Origin: Acinetobacter sp. CFCC 10889
GTDB taxonomy: Bacteria > Pseudomonadota > Gammaproteobacteria > Pseudomonadales > Moraxellaceae
DNA: 33,499 bases
Assembly (NCBI RefSeq): GCF_003268395.1
Contig: NZ_LQXQ01000043.1
Location: 1-33,499 of the forward strand
Direction: 5' to 3'
Shown here: positions 16,862-25,756 of the stretch, piece after piece
How the letters are laid out: every line of letters begins with the position of its first letter
Numbering within the stretch: the stretch's first letter is position 1
Position numbers and translations under genes: made by a program
The notes under the pieces: model-generated
What the model saw: the letters and a program-made list of their open reading frames with translations, nothing else
Told to the model about the DNA's origin: nothing
Databases searched by the model: none

Positions 16862-17000
16862 AGGTCAGATGATGCCAGTCAAAAGATTCACCGATTTAAG
16901 CGAATATTTTAATCTAGCATTCCACATAAAAATTTAGCTGCTATTTTAAACTGATCTATGCCTAAACACAGTATTTTAAATACCAATCTGCATTTAAAAA

Positions 17001-18275
17001 TTACTGCTGTTGTTGTTCTTGCTGCCATCGACGTTGTTGCAAACGCTCGCCCTCAACTTCACGTTTATTGCGTGCAGATTCATATAATTTTGTGCCTTTG
17101 AGTTCAGGCGGTAAATATTCTTGTAGTACAAAATGTTCAGGATAATTGTGCGGATAAAGATAATCCACACCATAGCCTTGCTCTTTCATCAGCTTGGTTG
17201 GCGCATTCCTTAAATGGAGCGGAACAGGTAAATTTGAGGTTTTTTCAGCAAGCTCTAAAGCTTTATTGATCGCTAAATAAGTACTATTACTCTTAGCACT
17301 CGTCGCCAAATAGACAGCGCATTGTCCTAAAATAATCCGACATTCAGGCATTCCTACCGCTTGTACCGAACGGAAACATTCTCCTGCAAGTAACAGCGCA
17401 TTGGGGTTAGAATTGCCGATATCTTCTGAAGCAGCAATCAGCATACGGCGGGCAATAAAGACTGGATCTTCACCACCTTTTAACATTCGTGCCATCCAAT
17501 ATAACGTTGCATCGGGATCACTGCCTCGAATCGACTTGATAAATGCTGAAACAAGGTCGTAATGTTGCTCACCTGATTTGTCATAACGAGCGATATTTTG
17601 TTGTGCAACTTTGACCACAACAGCATTGGTCACTCTATTTTCAACATCAGGCTCAAAAGTACTTGCCACTAAATCTATTAAATTTAAAGCCTTACGTGCA
17701 TCACCTGCGGCAAACTGAACCAAAGCATCATATTCTTCTACTTGAATATAACGGTCTTTTAAAAATTGATCTTGCTGAATCGCATTTTCAATTAAGCTTT
17801 GAATGGCTTCATTACTCAATGCATTTAGACTATAAACCTGACAACGTGACAGTAATGCACTATTCACCTCAAAGGATGGATTTTCAGTGGTTGCACCAAT
17901 TAAAGTAATTTTACCTTTTTCAACTGCATTGAGTAATGCATCTTGCTGTGACTTATTAAAACGATGAATTTCATCAATAAAAACCACTGGCGTCAGTAAA
18001 TCACCACTTTCTGCAATCACTTCACGTAACTCTTTTACCCCAGTATTCAGCGCAGACAAACTGACAAAAGGACGGTCTACCGCTTGCGCCAATAACAATG
18101 CAATCGTAGTTTTTCCTACACCTGGTGGACCCCAAAAGATAATTGATGGTAAATGCCCTTGATCAATCATCTGACGTAAAGGTGCTTGCTCCCCAAGTAA
18201 ATGATCTTGCCCAATAATTTCAGACAAATCACGAGGACGAAGGCGTTCAGGTAAAGGAATATGGGTGTCTGACAT
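17001..18275 (-). CDS. rarA: Replication-associated recombination protein A (AAA+ ATPase)
   Basis: RarA/MgsA is a clamp-loader-like AAA+ ATPase acting at stalled replication forks. Motifs: [22 protein letters not shown], Walker [10 protein letters not shown], Walker [20 protein letters not shown], sensor [20 protein letters not shown]. The C-terminal RarA/WRNIP1 tetramer domain contains [13 protein letters not shown] and ending [13 protein letters not shown]. The tail is Gln-rich ([10 protein letters not shown]). The start at 18275 ([17 protein letters not shown]) gives 424 residues, near the family norm. An in-frame ATG 30 bases upstream exists, and neither has a strong ribosome site. It lies 139 bases upstream of the GDPD gene and probably has its own promoter. 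Confidence 0.93.
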   Translation of the reverse strand: MSDTHIPLPERLRPRDLSEIIGQDHLLGEQAPLRQMIDQGHLPSIIFWGPPGVGKTTIALLLAQAVDRPFVSLSALNTGVKELREVIAESGDLLTPVVFIDEIHRFNKSQQDALLNAVEKGKITLIGATTENPSFEVNSALLSRCQVYSLNALSNEAIQSLIENAIQQDQFLKDRYIQVEEYDALVQFAAGDARKALNLIDLVASTFEPDVENRVTNAVVVKVAQQNIARYDKSGEQHYDLVSAFIKSIRGSDPDATLYWMARMLKGGEDPVFIARRMLIAASEDIGNSNPNALLLAGECFRSVQAVGMPECRIILGQCAVYLATSAKSNSTYLAINKALELAEKTSNLPVPLHLRNAPTKLMKEQGYGVDYLYPHNYPEHFVLQEYLPPELKGTKLYESARNKREVEGERLQQRRWQQEQQQQ

Positions 18276-18485
18276 AGTTATTTTTGCGAAATAAAAGCTG
18301 CTCATAGTCTACTATGGATTGGGCAATTGTCGATAAAATTCCCATTGAACAATAAAAAATACTGCGCTGTGATTCTAAATGAATTTGATTTTGGAAATGC
18401 CATGAAATATTCATTTAAATCCTTGATCTTAGCTGAAAATATAAAACCAAAACCAATCTATATCGTCACGATGAATCACGTATTT

Positions 18486-19397
18486 TTAAAATAGGCGGTT
18501 CGATAAAACATCCATCAAAGATGCTTGAAATACCTCACCATGACTTAAATTTGGATAAAGTACTAACTTGGTTTGGGCTTTTTTGGCAGCTAATATCTGA
18601 ATGACTTGACGATTATTTTCAATCAACTCAACATTAAAATTTTGACTCTGCTTTTGTCCTTGTTCACTTGAAATATCACCCTCCATAATCACTAATTTTT
18701 TATTTTCAACCCTATGACTTGGTGCATTGTTCAAGCTTTTGAATACTCGTTGCTCAGCCCAAGATAGAGATGGACTCGCTGCAAAATAATGACTAAATGC
18801 ATTACTATGTATAAAACTATCTAAGACAAATAAGCCACCATAAGAATGTCCCCATAGTGCTGTACGTTGAGGATCTAATTGAATTTGTTGACTCACCCAA
18901 GGTTTGATTTGTTCTAAAATCAATTCACGAAATTGAACACTACCACCTGTCAAACGCTCAGGCTGACGTGGATCAGGTTGTATTTTCCCTGTCTCATCGG
19001 CAGGAGTATAGTCCAATGATCGGGATTTGGTTTCAAAAGGTAGATTCGTGTCATAGCCTATTGCCACCAAGATTGGTGCAGAATTCTGTGATAAATCCTT
19101 TAAAATTTCATCATTTAAACGTGCCATCACCGAGTTACCATCTAACATAAAAATAGCAGCTTGCGGATGTAAAATAGACTGTTTAGGGATCCCTAACCAT
19201 ACTTTGTATGTTCTTTTTTGGTCAATGGACTGAAATTTTTGAATTTTAAATTGATAATATGCTGAGCCTTGATCGGCAATATTTTCACCCAAAGGCTGTA
19301 AATTTGGCTGTGCATGCAATGAAATATTTGCAGTAAAAATCACAGTAAATAGCATAAAAATGCTGTATACATTTTTCGTATATTGCGATTTTGCCAT
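18486..19397 (-). CDS. Exported alpha/beta hydrolase, IroE/BesA-like siderophore esterase
   Basis: A 303-residue exported serine hydrolase of the esterase-D type that includes IroE and BesA, which cleave iron-siderophore esters. The N-terminus has a signal-like segment (VYSIFMLFTVIFTANISLHA, cut before QPN). The nucleophile is Ser185 in GHSYGG, the motif RSLDYTPAD is typical of the IroE group, and a late SHGEVF supplies the histidine. A Fur box (17 of 19) and a TATAAT box lie just upstream, so iron repression is likely and supports a siderophore role. No siderophore synthesis or receptor gene is in the window, so its substrate may be a foreign siderophore (inference). Confidence 0.8.
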   Translation of the reverse strand: MAKSQYTKNVYSIFMLFTVIFTANISLHAQPNLQPLGENIADQGSAYYQFKIQKFQSIDQKRTYKVWLGIPKQSILHPQAAIFMLDGNSVMARLNDEILKDLSQNSAPILVAIGYDTNLPFETKSRSLDYTPADETGKIQPDPRQPERLTGGSVQFRELILEQIKPWVSQQIQLDPQRTALWGHSYGGLFVLDSFIHSNAFSHYFAASPSLSWAEQRVFKSLNNAPSHRVENKKLVIMEGDISSEQGQKQSQNFNVELIENNRQVIQILAAKKAQTKLVLYPNLSHGEVFQASLMDVLSNRLF

Positions 19398-19431
19398 TAG
19401 AAAAACTCAACTCTAATTAATATATATCGCA

Positions 19432-19459
19432 ATTATACTTGAGAATGATTATCAATATC
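19432..19459 (-). promoter_or_regulatory. Fur box and -10 element of the esterase gene
   Basis: Read on the minus strand, 19459-19441 is GATATTGATAATCATTCTC, matching the Fur consensus at 17 of 19 positions. Five bases further is a perfect TATAAT (complement of 19432-19437), and the esterase ATG lies 34 bases beyond that. The Fur box covers the spacer of the promoter, the classical repression position. The -35 box is poor. Confidence 0.8.
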
Positions 19460-19911
19460 TATCTTACCCAACGCACAATATATTCATCAATCTCCTCTTC
19501 ATTCACCTCAGTTTCAGAAATACAACGCCCTGCTGCTGATTTTCGTGCTTGAATAATATTCTGCCTTGAACCTGTATTTAAATGATGCCACGTTGGTAAT
19601 TTTTTACCCTCTTTTAAACGCTGATATGCGCAACTCGAAGGCAACCAATAGATATGTTCTAATTTTTCAGGCGTAAGTTGAATACAATCAGGAACATGCT
19701 GCATACGATTTGGATAATCTGAACATTGTGCCGTTTGACAATCGAGTAATTTACATGCCACTTTGGTATACGCCACTTCATTGGTTTCATCATCTTCTAA
19801 TTTCACCAAACAGCACAATCCACAACCATCGCACAAGGCTTCCCACTCTGCTGGATTGAGTTCTGTCAGGGAATATTTTTTCCAAAATTCAGGGCGTAAT
19901 TGAGCAGGCAT
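19459..19911 (-). CDS. YcgN family cysteine cluster protein
   Basis: A 150-residue cytoplasmic protein of the YcgN/UPF0260 family, related to YkgJ-type zinc- or iron-binding clusters. The conserved cysteines are seen in CDGCGLCCLVKLED, then CKLLDCQTAQCSDYPNRMQHVPDC and later LPSSCAYQRLKEGKKLPTWHHL. The protein is full length, starting PEFWKKYSLTELNPAEWEALCDGCG. The function is unknown. Its stop codon abuts the Fur box of the downstream esterase gene, so that promoter begins exactly where this gene ends. The ribosome site is weak. Confidence 0.88.
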   Translation of the reverse strand: MPAQLRPEFWKKYSLTELNPAEWEALCDGCGLCCLVKLEDDETNEVAYTKVACKLLDCQTAQCSDYPNRMQHVPDCIQLTPEKLEHIYWLPSSCAYQRLKEGKKLPTWHHLNTGSRQNIIQARKSAAGRCISETEVNEEEIDEYIVRWVR

Positions 19912-20105
19912 AGTCCAAATTTAAGCTGTGATTTTCACTTAAATGATAGCATTTTTAGCTGAAATTTATTTTACATTTTCAAATTACAAATCATTTACTT
20001 AAATTCATAAAACTTTATACCCCTACAACAAAATTCAGCTACATCAAAGTCATTCAGATTTCTATACTCATAAATGAACAATATAAAAACATGGAGAGAA
20101 TTATT

Positions 20106-20264
20106 ATGTTTCGATGGGCTATCATCTTTGCAGTAATTGCATTACTCGCAAGTCTCTTAGGTTTTGGTGGTGTTGCAGGTATGTCTAAAGATTTCGCCAT
20201 TATTCTACTTGTTGTTGCTGCTATCCTCGCCATTATCGGTTTTATCTCACGTGGACGTGTTTAG
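20106..20264 (+). CDS. DUF1328 small membrane protein (YtjA-like)
   Basis: A 52-residue protein too short for most gene callers. The sequence starts [21 protein letters not shown], continues [25 protein letters not shown] and ends SRGRV. It has two membrane segments and is a clear match to the DUF1328/YtjA family. A good ribosome site, GGAGAG, sits 8 bases before the ATG. An in-frame ATG 15 bases upstream overlaps this site and is not used. A strong terminator follows 22 bases after the stop, so it is a single-gene unit. In other bacteria this family is often stress-induced; its role is unknown. Confidence 0.93.
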   Translation: MFRWAIIFAVIALLASLLGFGGVAGMSKDFAIILLVVAAILAIIGFISRGRV

Positions 20265-20285
20265 ATTTTCACCTGATTTTTCTTG

Positions 20286-20316
20286 AAAAAAAGAAGGAAT
20301 TTTCCTTCTTTTTTAT
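20286..20316 (+). terminator. Terminator of the DUF1328 gene
   Basis: AAGAAGGA and TCCTTCTT pair perfectly around ATTT, extended by A-T pairs, and a T-run follows. It begins 22 bases after the DUF1328 stop. Confidence 0.9.
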
Positions 20317-20556
20317 CTATCCTGTTAATTATTTTTATAAAAAATCATCGTCGTTATTCTCATTAATTTATCATTTTTTCTTCAGAACATCATAATATTA
20401 CGTTATTTTTCAAACAATATCCCCACTAAAAAACCACTTCATTCAACATAATAATTTCTCACATTTCTCTGCAAATTATTGTGTATAAAGTCATTTTAAA
20501 ATCAAAAAACTATGCTTTAATCAAAGTATTCTGAAAATTATACAAGGATTTATAGC

Positions 20557-21297
20557 ATGGCAGTGGCGATTACAACACGTGAAATTTCTTATCAAGCCAA
20601 AGACGGCACAACGCTGATTGGTTATTTTGCAAGTCCTGTTTCTGATACACCAGTGGCAGGTGTGATCGTTGCTCCTGAGTGGTGGGGGCGAACTGAATAT
20701 ACTGAACAACGTGCCCGTGAACTTGCTGAGCATGGTTATGCAGCTTTAGCAATTGATATGTATGGCGATAAAAAAGTCACGACCCATGTACCACAAGCCA
20801 GTGAGTGGATGACGCAAACATTTCAAAATGAAAATACCATTGTGGATCGTGCATCGGCAGGTTTAGCAACGCTCGCTGCACAAACCGAAGTAGATGCATC
20901 ACGTTTGGCTGCAATCGGTTTTTGTTATGGTGGAAAAGTCGTACTTGATTTGGCACGTACAGGGGCAGAACTAAAAGCAGTTGCAACATTCCATGCTGCC
21001 AATGTCGCACCACGCAAAGAAGGTGATGCTCAAAATATTCAAGCTGAATTATTAGTTTTACATGGTGAATTAGACAGTATGTTGTCATTGGATGCTATCG
21101 CTGCATTTAAGCAAGAAATGCATGCAGCTCAAGTCACCCATGAAGTGATTGTATTTGAAGGTGCCAAACATGGTTTTAGTAATACTTTGGCAGATGAACG
21201 GGCTAAAGCCAACAATGTGGATCTAGGTTATAACGCTGAAGCTGAGCGACAAAGTTTGGCTGCAATGTATGAACTACTACAGCGTAAACTTGGATAA
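20557..21297 (+). CDS. Dienelactone hydrolase family protein
   Basis: A 246-residue cytoplasmic alpha/beta hydrolase. The triad of the dienelactone hydrolase family is present: Cys123 (GFCYGGK), Asp173 (HGELDSM) and His205 (AKHGFSN). Glu41 (APEWWG), which in this family orients the cysteine, is also there. A clear ribosome site (AAGGATT) precedes the ATG. True dienelactone hydrolases act in chlorocatechol breakdown, but no catechol genes are near, so this is probably a general carboxylesterase of the family. The HIT gene starts 55 bases downstream with its own ribosome site; the two may be co-transcribed. Confidence 0.9.
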   Translation: MAVAITTREISYQAKDGTTLIGYFASPVSDTPVAGVIVAPEWWGRTEYTEQRARELAEHGYAALAIDMYGDKKVTTHVPQASEWMTQTFQNENTIVDRASAGLATLAAQTEVDASRLAAIGFCYGGKVVLDLARTGAELKAVATFHAANVAPRKEGDAQNIQAELLVLHGELDSMLSLDAIAAFKQEMHAAQVTHEVIVFEGAKHGFSNTLADERAKANNVDLGYNAEAERQSLAAMYELLQRKLG

Positions 21298-21352
21298 AAT
21301 TCACGTAATATTAAACATTAAAAAAACGATATGACTTCGAGAGGATATTGAA

Positions 21353-21721
21353 ATGACTGAATTAAACTGCCCATATTGCAATTTTGACGAATACGATATT
21401 ATTGCCAAAAATGAGTTTGGTGCAATTTTACCTGAGCCAAATCCGCTATCGAAAGGTCATTCTGTCATTATTCCTTTACGTCATGTTGAATCATTTTTTG
21501 ATGTAACGGAAAAAGAACGTAAGAGTTTATCAACACTCTTAGAATTGGCACGCAATGAACTAAAACTTCGTCATCAGCCTGAAGGTTTTCACATTGCTTT
21601 TAATGATGGTAATGTCTTTGGTGAAGAACAAGCTGCTCATTTTCATATTCACATTATTCCACGTTATAAAGATCAAGTATTGGTGCTTGATCAACGTTGG
21701 GGCGTGACTGCTGAGAAATAG
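21353..21721 (+). CDS. HIT family nucleotide hydrolase
   Basis: A 122-residue protein with the histidine triad HFHIHIIPRY (His-x-His-x-His) near the C-terminus. The N-terminal part is CPYCNFDEYDIIAKNEFGAILPEPNPLSKGHSVIIPLRHV, typical of HIT hydrolases that bind purine nucleotides and hydrolyse nucleoside phosphoramidates or dinucleotides. Two N-terminal cysteines (CPYC) may bind zinc. A strong ribosome site (GAGAGGAT) precedes the ATG. A terminator with a UUCG loop ends the unit before mutY. Confidence 0.92.
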   Translation: MTELNCPYCNFDEYDIIAKNEFGAILPEPNPLSKGHSVIIPLRHVESFFDVTEKERKSLSTLLELARNELKLRHQPEGFHIAFNDGNVFGEEQAAHFHIHIIPRYKDQVLVLDQRWGVTAEK

Positions 21722-21771
21722 TTTTTCTTTAAAATTACTGTGAATTTAATATCAATTTATAGTAAATCATT

Positions 21772-21797
21772 AAAAGGCGCTTCGGCGTCTTTTTTAA
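21772..21797 (+). terminator. Terminator with UUCG tetraloop after the HIT gene
   Basis: AAAAGGCGC-TTCG-GCGTCTTTT forms a 9-base stem (one G-T pair) closed by a C(UUCG)G tetraloop, followed by T residues. It lies 50 bases after the HIT stop. Confidence 0.9.
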
Positions 21798-21869
21798 TTT
21801 CAATATTCTCTCACATGCGTGATCACAAGTTTCGTTATACTAGTGCCCTCTTTTTAGTTTGAAGTCAGC

Positions 21870-22904
21870 ATGTCGCAATTTTCATTTTCAGATGCACTCC
21901 TTACGTGGTTCGATCAACATGGTCGTCATGATCTGCCGTGGCAAGTGGCGGATGATCCGTACAAAGTTTGGGTTTCTGAAATCATGTTGCAACAGACACA
22001 AGTAAAAACTGTATTGCAATATTTTGATCGCTTTATAGAACGCTTTCCGACCGTGGATGACTTAGGCAAAGCCTCATGGGATGAAGTTGCACCCTATTGG
22101 GCAGGCTTGGGCTATTACGCACGGGCACGTAATCTACATAAAGCTGCGGGTGTGGTCAGCCAACAAGGACATTTCCCTGAAAACCTAGAACAATGGATGG
22201 AACTTTCGGGGATTGGACGCTCTACAGGTGGCGCACTGATGTCACTCGGTTTACGTCAATACGGCGTAATTATGGATGGCAATGTAAAGCGAGTTTTGGC
22301 ACGGTTTTTTGCCATTGAAGATGATCTCAGCAAACCAATTCATGAACGGGAAATGTGGCAACGTGCAGAAGACTTATGCCCGACTGAACGTAATCATGAC
22401 TATACCCAAGCGATTATGGACTTAGGTGCGACCATTTGCACACCGAAAAAACCACTGTGTCTATACTGCCCGATGCAGCAGCATTGCCAAGCACATGCGC
22501 AAGGTTTAGAAACAGAACTGCCCTATAAGAAGCCGAAAAAAGCTGTCCCTGTAAAAACAGCAAAAGTTCTGTTAATCGAATCTGAGGGACAATGGCTGTG
22601 GCAACAACGTCCTCACTCAGGTCTATGGGGTGGTTTATGGAGTCTGCCGATTATTGAAAATGACATTGAATTTGATCAGCTTTGTCAGCGTTTAAAATTA
22701 GTTTCCAAAACTGAAGTTGTGCAAATTTCGCATAGCTTTACCCATTTCACTTGGATTTTAAATGCGCATATTTTCCATGTTGAGAATGATCAAAAAGAGT
22801 ATCTCTTGGCTGAACTTGGCGGTGAATGGCTTTCGCCACAAAAAGCTACACAAATGGGCATTCCTACAGCCATGAAAAAATTGATCTCAGCAAGCAATCT
22901 ATGA
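21870..22904 (+). CDS. mutY: A/G-specific adenine glycosylase
   Basis: A 344-residue base-excision repair enzyme that removes adenine opposite 8-oxoguanine. Catalytic Glu37 (VSEIMLQQTQV) and Asp136 (IMDGNVKRVLARFF) are in place, with the helix-hairpin-helix LSGIGRSTGG between. The [4Fe-4S] cluster cysteines follow the C-x6-C-x2-C-x5-C pattern (CTPKKPLCLYCPMQQHC). The C-terminal NUDIX-like domain (WLWQQRPHSGLWGGLWSLP) recognises 8-oxoguanine. The hairpin has LSGIG and GGAL where E. coli has LPGVG and AGAI, a mild change. Full length. Confidence 0.96.
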   Translation: MSQFSFSDALLTWFDQHGRHDLPWQVADDPYKVWVSEIMLQQTQVKTVLQYFDRFIERFPTVDDLGKASWDEVAPYWAGLGYYARARNLHKAAGVVSQQGHFPENLEQWMELSGIGRSTGGALMSLGLRQYGVIMDGNVKRVLARFFAIEDDLSKPIHEREMWQRAEDLCPTERNHDYTQAIMDLGATICTPKKPLCLYCPMQQHCQAHAQGLETELPYKKPKKAVPVKTAKVLLIESEGQWLWQQRPHSGLWGGLWSLPIIENDIEFDQLCQRLKLVSKTEVVQISHSFTHFTWILNAHIFHVENDQKEYLLAELGGEWLSPQKATQMGIPTAMKKLISASNL

Positions 22905-23006
22905 CATAGTCAGACACGGGTTTTCGGCTTAAATTTTCAATTTTAATATGTTCATTTTGCAACTCACCCATTTTAAAAATTGAAGAATTACAAATAAGGA
23001 TTTCTC

Positions 23007-23552
23007 GTGTCTCGTTACTTTCGATATTGTTTGCTTACCTGTTTTATAGCTGTACTCAGTGCCTGTACCACCGCACCGAAAAAGCCATCTCAACCCACAC
23101 CATTGCCACAAAATGACATTTTAAAATTAAAGGCAATGTCGATGCCTAAGCACTTGCCGATCCCTGTAGAAGGTGTCAAAGCCAAAAATCTGACCGATAC
23201 TTGGGGTGCATCCCGCAGTTCAGGACGCACGCATGAAGGTATTGATATCATGGCTCCACGTGGAACAAAGGTTTATAGTACCACTGAAGGAATTATTGCA
23301 AGTTTAAAAGGCAATAACTTGGGCGGTACTGTGATTTGGCTGATCGGTCCAAGCGGCGCATATCACTACTATGCACATTTAAATGACCATCGACGTGGTT
23401 TAAAAGAAGGCGACTATGTCAAACGTGGCGAGTTAATTGGCTACGTTGGCAATACAGGAAATGCACGACACACTGCCCCTCACTTGCACTATGGATTATA
23501 CTTAAATGGTAAAGGACGTGGCGCAGTCAATCCTTACCCGTATTTACGTTAA
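23007..23552 (+). CDS. M23 family metallopeptidase lipoprotein
   Basis: A 181-residue lipoprotein of the LytM/M23 family, probably cutting peptidoglycan cross-links or activating amidases. The lipobox is LSAC with Cys20. The zinc site is visible: HEGIDI (His-x3-Asp) near residue 75, and the HLHY motif near the C-terminus; YYAHL and the GNTGNARHTAPHLHYG stretch are typical. The start is GTG, set by AAGGA 6 bases upstream. No LysM domain is present, so it is a short form. The small unknown gene follows 44 bases after the stop and tag after that. Confidence 0.9.
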   Translation: MSRYFRYCLLTCFIAVLSACTTAPKKPSQPTPLPQNDILKLKAMSMPKHLPIPVEGVKAKNLTDTWGASRSSGRTHEGIDIMAPRGTKVYSTTEGIIASLKGNNLGGTVIWLIGPSGAYHYYAHLNDHRRGLKEGDYVKRGELIGYVGNTGNARHTAPHLHYGLYLNGKGRGAVNPYPYLR

Positions 23553-23596
23553 TATGTTGTAAAGTTTTTAGTTGAAAATAGACTTAGGAAAATTTC

Positions 23597-23842
23597 ATGT
23601 CAGAAGCGTTGATTGAACGTTTGGTTAAATTTGCAGAATCAGGCAATCAGCAAAAAATTGTCTTAAATGGACTAAGCCATCAAGGTTGGATCATGGAAAT
23701 TACCGAGGAAGCCTTACTGATCAGTACAGGTTTTGCTGATAAAGCAGGCAAAGATATTTGGGTAAAATTCACAGATTTACCACAGGCAGAACTGTCATAT
23801 TGGGATAATAAAAATGACCAATGGACGAGCTTTAGCTTATAG
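23597..23842 (+). CDS. Small conserved-looking protein of unknown function
   Basis: An 81-residue soluble protein with a good ribosome site (AGGAAA) before the ATG. A short N-terminal helix (EALIERLVKFAESG) is followed by beta-type segments QKIVLNGLSHQGWIMEIT, ALLISTGF and DIWVKFTDL, suggesting a small beta barrel of the SH3/Sm kind. This is a guess from pattern. I do not recognise the family. It lies between an M23 lipoprotein and tag, all on one strand with gaps of 44 and 59 bases, so co-transcription is likely. Confidence 0.75.
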   Translation: MSEALIERLVKFAESGNQQKIVLNGLSHQGWIMEITEEALLISTGFADKAGKDIWVKFTDLPQAELSYWDNKNDQWTSFSL

Positions 23843-23901
23843 CATACACTTTCAATTTATCTCTTTGATTCAAATAAAATACAGTAGCAGGAGCAACAAC
23901 G

Positions 23902-24456
23902 ATGACAATTAAACGCTGTGGTTGGTGCTCCGATGACCCACTTTATATCAACTACCATGATCATGAGTGGGGCAAAGTCAATCGAGATGAACAGCATCTT
24001 TTTGAAATGCTCTGCCTCGAAGGACAGCAAGCAGGACTATCATGGATTACTGTGTTAAAAAAACGTGAATCTTATCGAGAACATTTCTTCCAACACTCCA
24101 TCGAACACATTGCCAATCTGACCGATCAACATCTCGAATATAAATTACAAGATGCGGGAATCATTCGTCATATTGGTAAACTCAAAGCCATTCGTGACAA
24201 TGCAATTGCATGGCAAAACATGAAAGCACAAGGTGTCGACATGGTGCAATGGTTGTGGGATTTTGTAGAACAACAACCGCAAATCAATGATGTGCCTGAT
24301 TATAAACAAGCCCCTGCACAGACTGAAATCAGCCAAAAAATGTCAAAAAGCTTAAAGAAAAATGGTTTTAAATTTGTAGGACCGACCACCATGTATGCCT
24401 TTATGCAGGCAGTTGGTATGGTCAATGATCACGAAAATGATTGTATATCACGCTAA
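23902..24456 (+). CDS. tag: DNA-3-methyladenine glycosylase I
   Basis: A 184-residue base-excision repair enzyme removing 3-methyladenine. The zinc-snap ligands Cys6 (RCGWC), His19 (INYHDHEWG) and the C-terminal His and Cys (NDHENDC) are present. The substrate-site Glu40 ([10 protein letters not shown]) and the [15 protein letters not shown] stretch complete the family pattern. AGGAG stands before the ATG. It is the second glycosylase within 2 kb of mutY on the same strand. Confidence 0.96.
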   Translation: MTIKRCGWCSDDPLYINYHDHEWGKVNRDEQHLFEMLCLEGQQAGLSWITVLKKRESYREHFFQHSIEHIANLTDQHLEYKLQDAGIIRHIGKLKAIRDNAIAWQNMKAQGVDMVQWLWDFVEQQPQINDVPDYKQAPAQTEISQKMSKSLKKNGFKFVGPTTMYAFMQAVGMVNDHENDCISR

Positions 24457-24519
24457 TTTTCAACATTAAGCAGATAGTTTTCAAAGTTAAAAATACTGTT
24501 TTCAACATTAAAAAAATAG
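24457..24519. repeat. Three 21-base tandem repeats in the ahr leader
   Basis: Copies start at 24457, 24478 and 24499, an exact 21-base period. Each begins TTTTCAA: the first and third share TTTTCAACATTAA, the second is TTTTCAAAGTTAA. The array fills the gap between tag and the ahr ribosome site. A 21-base period equals two helical turns, so bound proteins would line up on one face. Confidence 0.7.
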
Positions 24520-24530
24520 GAAGGATTCAA

Positions 24531-25553
24531 ATGACAGACAATACCATTCACGCTTATGCAGCCTTGGAAGCAGGTGCGGCACTTGTACCCTATGACTTTG
24601 ATGCAGGTGAGTTACAAGCGCATCAAGTCGAAGTGAAAGTTGAATATTGCGGGCTGTGCCATTCTGATGTTTCAGTGATTAATAATGAATGGCGCAATGC
24701 AGTTTATCCTGTGGTGGCAGGTCATGAAATTATTGGAACAATCACCCAACTTGGTTCTGAAGCCAAAGGCTTAAAAGTCGGTCAACGTGTCGGAATTGGT
24801 TGGACTGCGGAAAGCTGTCAACACTGTGACCCGTGTGTCAGTGGTCAACAAGTGCTATGTACAGGTGACAAAACAGCGACGATTGTCGGTCATGCAGGCG
24901 GATTTGCAGATAAAGTTCGCGCAGGTTGGCAATGGATTATTCCACTTCCTGAAGACTTAGACCCTGAAAGTGCGGGTCCGCTGCTTTGTGGTGGGATTAC
25001 CGTTTTTGACCCGATTTTAAAACATCAAATCCAAGCGATTCACCATGTTGGTGTGATTGGCATTGGTGGTTTAGGACACATGGCAATCAAACTACTCAAA
25101 GCATGGGGCTGTGAAATTACTGCATTTACCTCAAGTTTGGACAAGACTGAAGAACTCAAAGCGATGGGTGCAGATCATGTAGTGAATAGCCGTGACGCGG
25201 ATGCACTAAAAAGCCAACGTGGTAAATTTGATTTATTGCTGTGCACGGTCAATGTCAGTTTGGATTGGAAATCTTATCTGAATACCCTTGCTCCAAATGG
25301 CACGATTCACATGCTTGGTATGGTACTTGAGCCAATGCCAATTCCTGCGGGTACGCTGATCAGTGGTGCAAAATCGGTGACAGGCTCTCCGACAGGTTCA
25401 CCTTTTGCTTTACGTCAATTGTTGCAATTCGCAGCACGTAAAAACATTGCCCCACAGATTGAATTGTATCCAATGTCACAAATTAATGAGGCTTTGGAGC
25501 GACTGCATTCAGGTCAGGCACGTTATCGGATTGTATTGAAAGCGGATTTTTAA
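24531..25553 (+). CDS. ahr: NADPH-dependent aldehyde reductase, zinc alcohol dehydrogenase family
   Basis: A 340-residue medium-chain dehydrogenase/reductase, very close to E. coli Ahr (YjgB) as I recall it: [52 protein letters not shown] and [10 protein letters not shown] all correspond. It reduces a broad range of aldehydes to alcohols. Catalytic zinc ligands lie in CGLCHSD and GHE; structural zinc cysteines follow C-x2-C-x2-C-x7-C. The Rossmann motif is [10 protein letters not shown] chose ATG 24531, preceded by AGGAAGG; the open frame extends 90 bases further up only through the 21-base repeats and the end of tag. Confidence 0.93.
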   Translation: MTDNTIHAYAALEAGAALVPYDFDAGELQAHQVEVKVEYCGLCHSDVSVINNEWRNAVYPVVAGHEIIGTITQLGSEAKGLKVGQRVGIGWTAESCQHCDPCVSGQQVLCTGDKTATIVGHAGGFADKVRAGWQWIIPLPEDLDPESAGPLLCGGITVFDPILKHQIQAIHHVGVIGIGGLGHMAIKLLKAWGCEITAFTSSLDKTEELKAMGADHVVNSRDADALKSQRGKFDLLLCTVNVSLDWKSYLNTLAPNGTIHMLGMVLEPMPIPAGTLISGAKSVTGSPTGSPFALRQLLQFAARKNIAPQIELYPMSQINEALERLHSGQARYRIVLKADF

Positions 25554-25721
25554 ATGCCTTCTCACCACTTCTTTAAAAGGCTTAGAAATCTAAGAAATAT
25601 TAGAATTTCAATTAAATTGAAGTGCATGTTCTCTAATTTAATATTTCAAAGTTAGATGCTCACTTATTAAAGCGATATGAGAATCTTGTAAAACTCAATA
25701 TGAATCCACTCTCTTCTTCTG

Positions 25722-25751
25722 CCTCTTTCCACTGTATAACAGTGAAAGAGG
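25722..25751. other. Long hairpin between convergent genes
   Basis: CCTCTTT-C-CACTGT and ACAGTG-AAAGAGG form a 13-base stem with one bulged C and a 3-base loop. It lies between ahr (plus) and the unknown gene ending at 25757 (minus). Neither side is followed by a T-run, so it is not a standard intrinsic terminator, though it could stop or stabilise the 3' end of messages from either side. Confidence 0.6.
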
Positions 25752-25756
25752 TAACA

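Noticed and set aside
24441..24530. Upstream extension of ahr by 30 codons.
   Set aside because: It begins inside tag and consists of the 21-base repeats; the ATG at 24531 has a strong ribosome site and matches the family start.
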